A stretch of DNA of 64,000 bases from the NCBI GenBank assembly GCA_951230915.1, contig OX579637.1, forward strand, positions 18,848,001-18,912,000, given 5' to 3'. Shown piece by piece: positions 34,681-48,316 of this stretch (positions are counted from its first letter, which is position 1; the number at the start of each line of letters is the position of its first letter). Under the pieces are notes generated by a model. That model was given only the letters and a program-made list of their open reading frames with translations, was not told the origin of the DNA and searched no databases. A program made the position numbers and the translations under genes. Source of the stretch: Antitrichia curtipendula (Eukaryota > Streptophyta > Bryopsida > Hypnales > Leucodontaceae).

Positions 34681-34935
34681 TACAGCAGAGGCCACCAGTG
34701 GTCGCCCTTAGACCTGCGGTCGCCGCCTGAATCCTCCACCCGCAGTCGCCCACACACTGGATACCCGCAGTCGCCCCTTCAATCTCCCACTCGCAGTCGC
34801 CCAGTAACTCTGGACCCGCGGTTGCCCATGCAGACCCGTAGTGCTCCACTTCCTGAAGCTGCAGTCGCCTTGATGTTTGGACCTGCGGTCGCCCTTCCCC
34901 GACCCGCACGCGCCCGAACCCGCAGTCACCCAAGC
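34681..34935 (+). repeat. GC-rich CCCGCAGTCGCCC array upstream of gene D
   Basis: About ten degenerate units (CTGCGGTCGCC, CCCGCAGTCGCCC, CTCGCAGTCGCCC, CCCGCGGTTGCCC, CTGCAGTCGCC, CCCGCAGTCACCC). This is the longest copy of the array found before genes A, B and the hAT gene, in the same orientation relative to the downstream coding sequence. No clear TATA box follows. Confidence 0.75.
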
Positions 34936-35154
34936 TGCCGTGGTTTTGTCTTTCCACGTCACTGCGGACAGTCAGACACGTAGGACAAATCCATTTACCA
35001 TGGGATAAAAAAATTCAAAACCCTAAATTTTTTTGCGACGCATTTGTTGCCCATACATGACACTTGTCCTATAACACACGACGCGACACGTCTAGTACGT
35101 CACCAAAACTCGGAAACCCGTCCGATAAGACAACCCTGTCCGCAACTGATGATT

Positions 35155-37960
35155 GCAAATCAAGTGCAGGGGTCGACGGATAGTGCAAGACAACTGTAGA
35201 CAGGGTCTGTCCACCTCACCGGAGGTCCGTCTGCGTCCGGGAACTTGCTGGTGCAAGCCTCCCCCTGCTCGGCTCCAAATCAAGTGGAGCCTGCGGAAGA
35301 TGCAACAAGGACAGTTGCGAGGAGTCAGGTCGAGGAAGTTCCCGCGCCAGTGGTTCCTCCGCAACAAGTCGTACCGGACGTCGGATCCACACCGGAGGTT
35401 GTCGCCCAGCATCCGACTAAGGAAGCTGCCGCAGACGCTGTAGTGGCCGAGCAGTCACAGGGTCCTGTGACTGATGATCCTCCAGGTTGTTCCTTGTGAC
35501 TCTTTGAGCTTGAGTTTTAACTTGATTCGAGTTGAAACTCATCAAATGTTTTGGTGCACTTTAGGTAGGATGTAGTGGTAGAGTAACTCACTTCTCCCAG
35601 TACACTGTGCGTAATGTAAATGTTTTTATCTCTCAATGAGATAGTGTAATATGATTTTGTTCTTACATTTCATTGTCTGCTATGATTCTTTGCAATCGCA
35701 AGCTTGTTGTCTTTGGAAATTATGGGATCCCTTGTTGTATGCGATGCCGAAATTCTTGCTTTGGAGACAACTCCTGATTGTATTGTTTCTGGGACTGCTC
35801 CGCATGATCAGGTGGTGGAGACATGTCCGTCGTGTCTTGTGGAAAAAAAGGTCCAAGAAGATGGCAGAGACGTGGAGGTCGAGGAAGACGTTCCCGAAGA
35901 CCCTCTTCTGATGCCGGTGGTTTCTCCATCGATTAATTCGATGGATACAATAGTTTCAACACCGGTTTCACTACACAACAATGCAATATGTTCTTAGTGT
36001 TCTATGTGTACTTGTTACTTTTCCTTCATGGATGTAAGTTGAACGTCATGGAGACATGGCTATAATACTATAGTATTCGTCCAAAGTGCATCTGTTTAAT
36101 CGGCACTTTGTCTCTATTCCACATAGGCAGGGTGAGAAAACCGTTGCTCTAGGTAATGCAGAAGACCGGAGTCTTCCCCCATTCAAATCCAGATTGACAG
36201 AAAAGTGGCTCAATGTCGTCCTGGATTTGAATGTTCTACTGGTCTTGTGTGATGATTTAAGGTATTACATGGTTAAAAGGAGATTTTGCTCTCCCGGTGA
36301 GGTAGTTTGTGATCTAGACGACATCATGGATATTAATAGGGTCACTTTTCGGCCACACGTAAGGAGGTTTCTGAGAAAATTATCCTCCATTGCAAACGTA
36401 GTAGTGTGGAGCTCCATGAACAGAAGCTATGCCCAACATATTTGCAATTTCATCTTTAGTGGCTTGCAGCCGCCGTTGCAAGTTCTCGACCGAGAACAAT
36501 GCAGCGTAATAATATGGAAATGGAGATACGGAAAGCTACTGAACTACAGGTTGAGGGGCTCGAACAAGGACCTACAGATCAAGCCTCTGGAAAAATTGTA
36601 CAAGTTAAAGGGGTCCATTTTCACGGAGGACAACACAATTATAGTAGACGACACGCCGGAAAAACACTTCATGAACAACACCACAAATGTCGTGCTCTTA
36701 GATCCGTGGTTGCCTGAAGGAATTGGGTCGAGAGATGAAATCCTTATAAATGAACTTCTGCCCTAGATTTAGAGAGTGCACACGGAGAGGCCTTGGGGGT
36801 TTCACTGTTTTTGTAGGGACGATTCTATAGGGGGCGTCCACCTCCTACATGAACTTGACCAATCCAAGTACAAAATGCTTTGTGCGGCTCTTGAAGCCTC
36901 AAATAGACTTCTTGATGAGTGGAAAGAGAATAATGATGAGCATGACGTCCCTCCCCCAATGTCAAACATGCCGCGCCGCAAGGAGCTTAAGCTATCAGAC
37001 ATCTTGTTTGTGCTTAAACCAACTCCGCGCTAGAGCAGGCCGTAGGTACCGTAGGGTTTTGGCTTCCGTGGAGTTGTAGTGTACGTAATTTTGTGGAAGT
37101 TATAGTGCGACTATTCATTAGTAAAAGTACAAAATTATTTTACAATGCAGGCCTCTGTTTTGTGTCCGAGATTTATGTGTTGTGGTGGCATCCAAAGAAC
37201 ATTGTGAAGACAAAAAGTGTGTGGCCTTTGTTGATTTACTTGTTGACTATAGGCAGCTTGCCATATCGCAAAGGGGGGTTCGGCATATCATGTATTCAGC
37301 GGCCACGGCGCAATCAACGATGGATTTCTCTGTAATGGATGTAGATGATGGTGTTGTCGATAGTCCTCCCAATGGAGGAAAACATCCTGTACTGGCGCAC
37401 TCTCCATCTCCTCTCAAGTCTCATTCGCAGTCGATGTCCCCACGAGATCGCTTTGGAATGAATCACAAACTGCAGAGAAATCTTTACGTTGATGAAATGG
37501 GTGTGGTGGCCCTTGTGGAGGTGTGTTAACAATCTGTGTCTTTACACTCTTTTCTGTTTCTAAGTGATGCTTTGTAGGCGGGTTAGATTGTAAGTCTTTC
37601 TTACAAATTCTATATTTGCAAGTGGATGACATAGTGCCTATGTCTATTGCCATCGTCGACAAGACTTTCAAGGATGTCGAGCCTACAAGTCACGGAGATC
37701 AACCAACTCCATCAACGGGCTTGCCTCATCCTCGACTTAAACGGTCTTCATTGAATCTTGCCAAACGGCAATGCAAAACACATGATGGATTGCCTCCTCT
37801 TCATTGTGGCCGTCATCCATGGGATGCTTGGGAGCAGAGGTCCTTGAAGAAACAAAGGCGGGAAACTGTGCACCAGAGATCTGTTAGTAGTAGCGGATAT
37901 AGTCAAGGGCCAGAGTTATTGAAGGCAATGGAGATGTTGAAGAGTAGGTCGCACTTGTAG
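35155..37960 (+). pseudogene. Gene D: FCP1/HAD-like (pseudo)phosphatase gene with acidic linkers
   Basis: A multi-exon gene, probably truncated at its N-terminus. A Pro/Gln/Val-rich exon (about 35155-35485) has TAG at 35197-35199. An acidic exon (about 35703-35990) follows. The FCP1-like exon opens after a TAG acceptor at 36127 and encodes WLNVVLDLNVLLVLCDD, VRRFLRKL, NVVVWSSM and TIIVDDTPEKHF, then continues through TAG 36764-36766 and 36770-36772 to about 37033. Further exons lie at about 37182-37524 and 37620-37960 (Ser/Lys-rich end). The catalytic DxDxT reads DLNVL, the same loss as in gene C. The linker-then-FCP1 order also matches gene C, so the two appear paralogous. No ParB or methyltransferase part was found here. 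Confidence 0.6.
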
Positions 37961-40900
37961 TACATAGCTTGAAGACCATCACCAAAAACTTATTTTCCCA
38001 TAAGTACATTGGTGTAAAATTTTGGTGAATCATTCAACTATTGATGAATGATTTCAAATTTTGGATTCTAGGTTCTTTGCTATTTTTAGAAAAGAAGCAA
38101 AATTATATTGTTAATAGCGCTACGGACTCATAGATTGTTCCAAAATTTATTAACCAAGTGTTATATCTTCCTTAGTTGTGGTGGACCAGTAATTGGAAGC
38201 TTGGGATGAGTAGACAATGCTTCTACAAACATGCATTTTGCAATGTAAATAACCTTTATATAAAAATTTGATGAATTTTTTTCATTAACTATATTGTATG
38301 TTTCATTTAGTGCATGGTATTTCATAATTCTTCATTTTCAAATCTATTGTAGGTGTCATTTCACTACTTTGTACAGGATTGCAAACAAGAATTTCTTCTT
38401 CTTTTAACACTTATGTATGTTTTGAGATTGACATGTCACTATACACAAGCTCCCATTACATTGGAAAACTCTCAAAATGATGAATATGATGTTTATTGTA
38501 GAAAGTAGAGGACCCTTGCTATTGTTTGTTATTTTGTAATAGCTTTGTCTTTTTCAAACAACTTGCTTCAGAAACATTGTCATTGTGGACAAAGGCCTTT
38601 GGTGCGAAGGAAGGCAAGGCTATTGGTAACTTTAGTTTTATCCAATGCCGATGTGGAGGTACAAGTTGCAGTTGTCAATAGTTGTAATCGACTTAGTTGT
38701 AAATGATTATGAATGGCCTTGGAAGTCTATATACAAATCAAGGTATGTACGACTCGATGTTGTTGAATAACATGGTAACAATCTAGAGATGTCAAAGCAC
38801 TGGCAGAAGGCTGTGCTTGAGAAGAACTAGAGTGCTTATATCATTTACTGCTCAAAACGTTAAAACTCAGTAGTCAATGTGAGGCATATCAATGATACCT
38901 TGTATTCTTGGGTACTTGTTTTTAATTTCAAGTCAACTAATGTGTGCCTCATATTCAAATGCCTCATATTCAAATGCTTATTATTTAGATGTTTATTATT
39001 TAGAAAAAAAACAATTTTTTACTGAACAAACTACTTGCAAGTGGTTTCTTTGAGCATTTCTTAATCACTACTACTTACAGTGTAGAATATGTAGAAAGTA
39101 TAATAGAAAAGGACTGAGAAGGGTTAGTACGGAAATGACTAGCTATATTCAAGTCACACGTTAGTTTGTAACTGAAGTACTCTTACATTTGATTTTAAAG
39201 GGGGCGGTATAGTTGCTAATATGAAACCTTATCAATGTAGAGTTAATATACGATTCATAGATGGTAGTCAAATGGAGTGCATTGCAGCATTTATGGAAAA
39301 AAAATGATAAACTTGTACATCATATTCAAGGGATAAATGAAAAGTTAGAACGCAGTCAATCTATTGTTCTCAACTGAAAGAAGACAATGAAACACCACCA
39401 ATCTTGTCAATGTCATAGAATAGAAAGTGACATGTTGTTGCAGAGGTGGAGCTTTAGAACCATAATTTTGAGACATACCTATATTCTTCAAGTATGAGTG
39501 CCTCCTAGGTATTGTCTGTTGAAGTGTTCCGTGATCTGCTTCATTTCTAAAATGAGCGGCAAACTATTGCTGTTCAGTGGACTTGGCTTTTGTATGCACT
39601 AGAAACTTGTGTTTTATGCTGTGGACTCTACTATTAACATTATAATTTCATCATGAAGATTTGAATTGATGTTTAATATTAGCATCCGAAAGAGGATTTG
39701 CGTCGGGTGCTCAAAGGTTATGCTCCGTTCATTGTGGGCCAATTGTGGACTTGTGGTTTTTTATTTACGGTGCTTTAAGTTTATGGAACAAGCTCATTGC
39801 ATTCAGAGGTGTAGTGATATTGTCCATTGCTGGGAATGCGTGATCGCACGTCAATGCTATCATATTTTTCCTTGAATATAACTTGGGACTCCTTCTCAGT
39901 ATGGGCATTCTTATTCTACTACCGAATTGTTGAGTACAAAATCCTTAGCAGCAAAATTCTATTTATTAATTATCGTCATTAGCATACAAACATCAAAATG
40001 AATTGAGTCAAGGACAGCTGTGATCCTGTATTAAGTTTGTTTTGTTTTTCTTGAACCGTTAAGCTTCCATTGTTTCATACGTAATAATTTTTTTTCCTAT
40101 CTACAGGATATATCAGTTGGGGTGGCCATTAGTTTTTCGGCATAGTCAAAGTAAGTTGAGGCAGAACTTGTGGCCTTGGGAAGTTTGTTGGAGGTGACCA
40201 TCCTTTTAATTAGAGGTTTTGTGGTGGTTACTACACCTAGATAATTTGATAATAATGTGAGCATGGTTCCTAGTAACGTTTGGTCTTATTGTAACGGACA
40301 CCGTTGTGGGCTTATAAGCACAGTTGGTCAACCTCTCCTAATGTCGAAGAAGTCCAGAGGTCAATAGGCAGTTGGTTTCCGTTGTCTGCAAGGTCATAGT
40401 GTATGACTACTCTTTGTTTGGAGTCCGTTGTCTACCCAAGTTAGTACAGGAAGTTCAATTCATTGGAATGAATATTATGAAGTAGCTATAACTGGAATTA
40501 GAGAAGGCAGAAGAAGTTTTGGTTCCGATTTATTACAATAGGCGGCAGATGAAGATGTACGTGTTTTGTGCACAGTGACATTGGCATTTGAAGTTAAGAA
40601 AGCGTAGTTCAAGTCGCAGCAGTTGAATTTTGAGAAGGAATTGATTAGTAATTGAGGTTTGCCTTCACTCTCCGCTTGCAAGTTTTGCCAGTTGTATTAG
40701 AGCAAATTTGTTATTTACCTTGAAAAATTCATCGTAACTGTGCACAAGGTGCAATGTACTATATTAAATGTTAATTGTAGAAGTTGTTGCTATGTATTTA
40801 TTGTCTTGTATTTTGTATTTTCTTACTTTATAGGGCATTACGGGGATATGAAAATACATGTTTGGGCTGCTGGATATCTAGATGACGAAGGCAGTGACGG

Positions 40901-43800
40901 TTCATTTTATTTCAAATACAAATTGTTCACGTGGGTTTACTTTTTTTCAATATGATGTGTTATGCATAAGGTTCATGTGGCCTTGGGGCAACTGATGTGA
41001 GTGGACGTGGTATTATGAGATACAGAACTACTACATGCTTTAGGAATGATTGTTATGTGGAGCGCCACATGTTGTACAATTTTTATATGGTAAGCACAGT
41101 TTTATAATTTTTTTTTTGCCCACAGTGCTCATTTCTAGAAATGTGTTGCAGGACGATGAACGACTACAACTGAATGTTAACAAGTTTTGCTTAGCTTTAA
41201 TTACAATAAAGAAATTAAAGTGATGAAAAGAGTGCATGCACATGAAATTAGTTTTGCAGCATTAGAATTAGCAATTCATGACAAGAGAGGATTTGAATTT
41301 GTGATATTGAATACCTGAACGGGTATAGAACAAATCAATATTGGAAAAAATTACGATGTGCTTTTAGTAGATTGAAATTTAGGATTCCTGTTTTATTTTT
41401 ATTCATTGGAATGCTGATGGCAATGTTGTATGCCGTTTAGGACAGTACAGTAACTTGAGAAGGTGGACAATGACGTGCAAAGCGTCATCGGAGCTGTCTG
41501 TGGTAGATGTCTGACAGCAACATGTAGTGGCAAATGGATTTTGGTTGTGGAAGTGATTGTTTTTTGGTTTGGCTCTCGTTGTTCATTTTGTTCCAGAAAA
41601 CTATATATAAACTCTGGCAAATTGGTCACAAACTTTTGAATTAGTCCTTATTTGAAAATGAACTGGCCATGAAATGGTTGAAGCACCTTGGCCAAGAAAT
41701 GTGCATGATATTTGAAATGTACATTATGATTCCTTCTACTGTGCATGTAATTGTATATTTGAGGCAGAACAAAGACAATTCTGATTTTTTGTTAATGTTT
41801 GTTTGAAAGAGACCACAAAGGATATTAACGGCATTTTGCATCAGCTTCGGTCATCAAAAAAATTTTAAACCAGAATGTTTCATTTCCATTGAATTTTTTT
41901 GGAAAGCCATTTGTTGAATTTGGGTTGGTTAAGTATGTTGTGAGAATTGGGTATGACGAAGTAGGAGGTTATTGTACAATGGACGGAATGATTCATACAT
42001 GGAAACAGAGCTTGCAGTAGGTGGTTTGCGAATTTCATTTGCAAACCACATTAACCTAATTTAAAGTTACTTTACAAATGTTTGATTAGTTATCTGCAAA
42101 AGCTTTGTCGTTGAGAGGTCTGAAACATTGAGGTAGGTTGATAACAACATGCAGCATCAGGACGTGGTCTATTGTAATTGGAGATCTATTGAATTTCGTG
42201 AGCTTGCTGGGAATATTTAACAACAATGCAGAAAGACGTGCGTGGGAAGAAATCTTTTAGTGTCATCAAATGAAGTCGTCATGTATTTTATGAAACGTAG
42301 TGGATGATGTATTACTACAAGCTCAGTGAGCGAATGCTTCTTTGGATATTGACTCTAGTTGAACACATTGTGAATATAGTTTGGCAAAGCCTTTATCACT
42401 ATATAAAGGTCGTTTCAATTTTATTAAATGTGAGTTGGGAAATTTGAAAACTATAAAAGATGCTGGAGCAAAATTCAGAATATTGTATGTTCCATCTGAA
42501 GGCATGTCAAGAGGAGCAAGTGCACAATTTTTACAGAGAAGTGTGGTGTGTATGAATGAAAGAGAATTGGAGGTTGAATAGTTTTCTAAGAAGATCTGGT
42601 TTTTAGAGCTGTGAACATTCATTTTGAATTGTTTTCAGGAGTCGCAAGCATTGTGTAGCAAGCGGTGGACAAAATGTTGTCAAAGAATGCTACCATGCTA
42701 TGTCAAGTTGAAGTAGTGACTTCGGTTTTGTAATGCTGCCATTTGTAGATTTTTACTGGAGTGTGAACCAAGTAGAAGTCTTTTGTCTGTGATGCAAGTA
42801 ACGGAGAGAGGAGGACGTCTGACCTCAAGTGATGTCCCAGAAGCACTGCGACAGTAGTGTTTTTACATGCTTCTTCAACGCCGAATGTTGCATCGGTCGA
42901 CAAGGTAAGTGTACACATGGTCCTTTTCTTTTTTTCTTTAAACTAAGTAATGCAGTCATTGGTTTCCTGTTGGTTGCTAGCTAGTAAGCAAAAATGAAGA
43001 AGTTGCACAGTACCAAAACGAAGACTGGAAAGGTGATTCTATTATGCAGTATGTTTGCGTTACGAAATTCCTATTAAACAGAAACAAAGGAGCCAAACGA
43101 GGGCAAAAAAATGTATAAGAAGACATTGCAAAAAAAAGTTGCATGCGTAAAACATGAAGGTACCACTCCCATTGGTTTGCAATGACAATTAACTGTGGAT
43201 GTACAAAAGAATACACAATAAACATGCATGTGTGAAGACTCAGCATCACGTAAATGCCAAAGCATCCAAACTGAGAACTTGAAGATGTTTTGCTAGAAAA
43301 TAAGGCATGCATCATTAGGTCACAGTGCTACTTGTCATTACTGTAGCCGACAATAAAAATGGCTACCGTAATGATGATGAGTTTCTGAGGTCCATGACTA
43401 TTTCTATAGTATAATGTCCGGATTTGAGCAATATGTGTATCTAAGTTTCCGAGAGAATTTTAGTTTTGGGAAACTGAGGACGTAGAACTTCCTTGCATGC
43501 AGAAGAAAGGACCAAAGTTGGCATGAACTGAAGCGTTTGTTAGTCGAGGACGACGGCTAAGATAAACCGGCGGGTTCTTCCCCTTAGTGGTGCATTTTTC
43601 TTCCGTAGTCTCCAGGCAGTTTTGATTGTTGTTTCCAGCGATAGTTGATACACATAAGCAGGAGTTGTCCAGCAATTCGAACTTGACGTAGTCTCCTTCT
43701 TGAATGCCATAGGAGCATGCGAATTACTTCCATCCATTGCTAAAAGAAACGTGTGCGTATGTTCTCATCAAGTACACATTAACGTGCACTGGCCACCAAG
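37961..43800. other. Gene-poor region, G-rich plus strand (part 1)
   Basis: No gene supported. Hand counts show strong strand asymmetry: in 40141-40200 there are about 20 G and 8 C on the plus strand. A small hairpin lies near 42018-42048 (GTGGTTTGC...GCAAACCAC). A minus-strand open stretch at about 43490-43720 (GDYVKFELLDNSCLCVS) may be a decayed exon. Confidence 0.45.
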
Positions 43801-43803
43801 GTT

Positions 43804-44090
43804 CGCATCACAAAGTTTACAACCTATGATTTGTCAACAGATATCGTGTGGTTACTGTTGTTTCATGGGTTTGTTTGTTAATTTAATAGTTATCGCATTG
43901 TTACAATGCTTTACTACACAATTTACTGCATCATTACGATGCATCATTAGTCGCAATTAATGATGCAGTAAATTGTGCAGTAATGCATCATAACGATGCG
44001 ATAACTATTAAATTAACATACAAACCCATGAAACAATAGTAACCACACGATAACTATTGACAAATCATAGGTTGTAAACTTTGTGATGCG
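43804..44090. mobile_element. Foldback element, 287 bp, with GTT duplication
   Basis: Nearly the whole element is an imperfect inverted repeat. The left end CGCATCACAAAGTTTACAAC is exactly matched by the right end reverse-complemented, and arms of about 130 bp continue with few mismatches. GTT flanks both ends (43801-43803, 44091-44093), suggesting a 3-bp target duplication. The ends are not CACTA; the superfamily is undetermined. Confidence 0.85.
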
Positions 44091-47000
44091 GTTAGCCCGT
44101 ATCCTAAGAAGATGTTGGACTTACATTTGTTGCCATGTACTTGGACAAAGCTTGTAGGGATAGTCTGCAAAAAAGAAAAGAAAAACGGTGAGTGCAAGCC
44201 ACTAAATGTAATGAAGGACAGGAATTTCTCGAGGAGCATGCTGAGGGAGGGTCGAAAAACGTACCAAGGCCTTGTAGGAGGACTTCTTCATGATGATCTT
44301 GAAGAACATCTCTACAACGCTGCTATCCATGTTGATCAACGCTATGAATTCAAGAGGGTAGAATGGAAACGTGAGCGGCACACGAGAAAGTTGAACAATC
44401 ATGGCAGGAGTTAGTCCAAAAGAATTGTCGTAGTAGGATGGTGTGATGCACATTTGTCTCTGTTTAAAGAAGAACGTAATTGAAGGGTAATAAAAGCTGT
44501 TGTGAAGAGGAGATTTGCTTTGATACTTGATATCTCTGCAATCATGGGACTGAAGTTCAGCTAATAGCAAATCTGTGCAAATCTGACACGGCGGAGTTTC
44601 TTTTGAAGGCGCCAGTTGGGGAGGTGACCGCATATCTTTACAAATCCTGATGTTCCATCAGGATGTGACTGAAAGACGTTCAAGTAGCTAAACTTGTGGA
44701 AGGCCTATGAATGCACAATTTCTTGTGAGAATTTTCCACTAATGGAACTGGAATGAAGAAACAAGTTTGGCTACAAGTAAAGGCTTCTTTGAACGACAGT
44801 CTTAGATTACATTTGGCAAGTTGTATGTGTGGCAACGCGAGTTTCTCATCAGATTGTTGGGGTGGTTGGTAAACAAGCTAAATGAAACCCAATTAGTGTT
44901 ACAGTAATTGAAGAGCGGAAGAAAATAATATAGTTTTTGTACTGCCTTAAAGAAACAATGTAGACATATATGTCTTCCAATTTTAAAGCGTATGTTGCAC
45001 TGTCCATTGTACATTAATCACAAAAGGGAAGTACTGGGGATTCAATTGTATATTGCAATAATGAATTTAGAAAAAGCAGATTTCATCGATTTGTCTCATG
45101 TCATTTAGACAGGCCTAGTGGCCACAAGTAGTACTGGTAATTTGGAAGGAAGAGTAAAAACAGTAGAAGTGACTAGAACGTCGGATAGCATTGGGAAAAA
45201 TTTGAAATGAGTGGTAATAATTAGAAAGATCCATATTTATTTTAAGGCGGTTGTTGAAATAAAACATTTAGTAAGAAAATAATGTGATTGAGTACATATT
45301 GTAATCAGGATGTACTCTTGTTTTTAATCAAAGGGGTGAGCTATTGTCTAGTGTTGGTACATTTGATTGCATGGTAGCTGTCTGTAAATCACTGATAATG
45401 TGTAATGAAAGATACCCAATACTAAGTCACTTATGTAATGGAGGGTGGAACATGAGGTTTCACCTTAATCCATCTAAATGAAAATGTAATATATAATGTC
45501 ATTAGTGAAATAGGAGAAGAAATTTTTTTTTCTGACAATGGACTTTTATTTACAAAAACCAATCATTTCTATGAAACACAATGCGTTATTCTTATAGGCG
45601 GACCTCATTTTTATAGATGTATTTGTGGCTATCAAATTTTCTTTAAGACAACTATGTTTGTAATCTTCAATTGTGTTGATTGTTTTTTGCATTTTTAGGA
45701 GTTCAAAATCAACCGAGGTTGGCGACATAATTGTCCTACAGAAAAATATAACAAAAGTCTTAGAAATTAGCAATTGTTTGTGAGTTATTTGAGTTTAACA
45801 AAGGAATTTTTTTTCCAGTCAGTAATTGAGAGGCTGATGGGTTGATTGATAAGCCTTCGTAATTTAAGCAAGGGCAGTGGGAATGTGAGAAGGTGATTTG
45901 GCAGTCATAATTCAAACAACATAGTGAAGTGCCACTGAGATTGCATTTGTGATGTTCATGAAGGCTGTGGTAGATAGGATATAGGTTGGTGAAAACAAGA
46001 GTAGAATTTTAACCGTGACAATTTTATGCAGCATCAAGCCAATTGGAAGATTGAAGAAGAAGAAGTTATCAAGGCAAGTAGGTGTTTGTTTTAACAGTAG
46101 GTAAGCATATTCAAAGAATCCAGTAGTAAGCTTGGGCATGATCTTCGGAAGGAATGTGATGAGAAGTGCAGTGAGTGGAAAACAATTTCTCATTACAGTT
46201 GATTCAAATATTTTTGGTCTGTAGTTCCGGTGTCTAAATTTGGACAAAAGATTTGAGAACGAAAAATTGAAGGCAGAAGGTATGGAGTCATGTACGGTGG
46301 ACTATTGGGGGAAAAATATATCGTGCTAAAAAGTACGAAAGGGAAGGAGTTTGTTTTTGTCACTGGAGACCTGGAAACTAGTTACTTTATTTTAGAGAGT
46401 TGCATAGTAGTTGTGCAGAGACAACAAGTTAAATTTGCTTCAATGTAGTGTAGTTTTTGAATTGTCATGTGCTTCACATTTTTTTTCCCAAATAGAGAGA
46501 AAATGACTTGGATTTATTTAATGCACTGCAGTGGAGAAGGGGAATTAGACGTTGTCACCATTACACAAAAGAAGAACATGTCTGTATTTAACTACTTTCA
46601 AATGGAGTTTTTTTTTTCATGATGTCATTATTTGGGTGAAGTAATGATTAAATTTTTGTTGTTCAATTCATTATAATAGAAATGTTATCATTTGTTTTGA
46701 GATAGTTAGATCTAATTTGGTGGGCTCAATGTAACACGATTGAAAGTAGCACAGGTAGGTACATGATGGCATTTGTAAAGGTTAACTTTGTTTTCTTGGG
46801 AGTTAGCACGTGAAATGAAGTACAAAGGTGACCAAAGGTTTTTTGTTTACACCAGATGATCTTACAAAATTCATCTGTGTAGGTTGAACATATGTAATAT
46901 GTGTAGCATGTCTATATAAAATTTGTTTTGATACAGCGACTCACAAAACAAAAGTATACAATTAATGTGTGATTTATAATTATGGGCAGTCTTGTCAGAG

Positions 47001-48060
47001 TGTTTTATTTCATTTAAGATGAAGTGGCGACTGAATAGACAACAAAGACGGGACGGCCAAAGCGATATTGATTTCAATAATTGACACTGAAGTTGTAGAT
47101 GAAGAGAAGATCTTAGAATGCTGTACATGAAACCAAAATTAAGAAACTGGAATTGAAGGAGCGGTAGTGGTGTGGGTACGTAACACTGTCGAATGTTGTG
47201 GTTTTTTGAGTTTGCTAAAAGTCGAAGCTCTGTTGGAGTATGCAGACACTGATCATGTGAGCGGAGTTGCCGCAACTTCAATTTGGGGGAGTTGAAGTAG
47301 TTTTCTTTGTTGTCAACACTAAACAGGAGACATCTAAGATACAACAGGTCCGTCTTCATTAACAAATTTGCACGGAGGGTATTTGCAGTGTAGCAAACCG
47401 TGCGGAAGAGTGGCGGACTTGGATTAGAATTGTAAACATTTTGATTGGTATTGTTCTCCGTTTACTGACTAGTGCTTGATCACAGGTAGAAGTCCGTGTC
47501 CTAGCCCATGAAGGATGTAGAAATCGTCTTGAAAATGAGAAGTCACAAATGCTTCAAAATTGGTCCGGTTTGCAATGCTTTGCTTTATTTTACTGAAGTG
47601 GAGTGCATGCTGGTACTTTTTGCAGAGAAAGTGCTTGATCATTTGGCAATGGATGGACAGGGAACCTTTGTCGTCATTAGATAGTACTTCTTTTTACCTT
47701 TTTTTTTGAATGTAGTACTTTTGTTTTTCCTTTGAACGGCAGAATAGGCACTGTGAGTAATCTTAGGAAACTGACAATCTCAAGTGACAGCCTGTTGAAA
47801 GTTTAGTATAGAACGTTTTAGAAATTCATTTATGCTTGATTACCATCAGAGAGTACAAATTCACAGTTCTTCAATTGACGTATGCTCCTTAAATTTAGAA
47901 GCTCAAATGCAGTAGATAGTCATTTTTTTAATTAGATATAATTCTTAGCAAGACGGCCGCAATGGCAATTGGCGATGGATAGTGCTGCTAGGTAATGAAA
48001 TGAATTTTTTTAAATTAATGTTGTTGTTCATGTAATGTTGGAACTGATTTGAAACTGCAG
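44091..48060. other. Gene-poor region, G-rich plus strand (part 2)
   Basis: No gene supported. A 100-residue plus-strand ORF at 44112-44414 has ordinary composition but no motif. G exceeds C on the plus strand (about 20 G versus 5 C in 45841-45900). Leu-rich minus-strand ORFs (for example 46871-47365) are expected by-products of that skew. Confidence 0.4.
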
Positions 48061-48079
48061 AGACTTTGTTAACAAAGAA

Positions 48080-48316
48080 ATGGAGCGAGAAGGTAGCGTT
48101 GTAGACTCGTCGGACACAATGGTGATTCCAGCAGAAAATGGCGATTGGTCGGATTTAGAGACCATGAGCCCTGTGGAAAGCAATGGCAGAGGGAGTAATT
48201 CGGAGCATCTTCTTTTAGAGGAAGCTTACGAACTTCTCCTGGTCAAATTGGTAGAGGAGGATGACATCAATGACGATGCCATGTACGAACCCTTGCCACA
48301 GAGGAGCACATCTTGA
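48080..48316 (+). CDS. Small acidic ORF, possible last exon
   Basis: A 78-residue frame from ATG 48080 to TGA, with acidic composition (WSDLETMSPVES, LVEEDDINDDAMYEPL). Just upstream, an AG-GTAATG donor at about 47992 and an AACTGCAG acceptor ending at about 48060 could bound a 70-bp intron, so it may be a terminal exon. No domain recognised. Confidence 0.3.
   Translation: MEREGSVVDSSDTMVIPAENGDWSDLETMSPVESNGRGSNSEHLLLEEAYELLLVKLVEEDDINDDAMYEPLPQRSTS

Noticed and set aside
35088..35100. CTAGTACGT word as another MULE end
   Set aside because: Only nine bases match and the GC-rich continuation and partner end are missing.
44202..44633. 143-residue minus-strand ORF as a gene
   Set aside because: No recognisable domain; it overlaps another open frame on the plus strand, and neither is better supported.
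46871..47365. 164-residue minus-strand ORF as a gene
   Set aside because: Leu/His/Ser-rich composition is expected from the G-skewed opposite strand; no motif or splice structure supports it.
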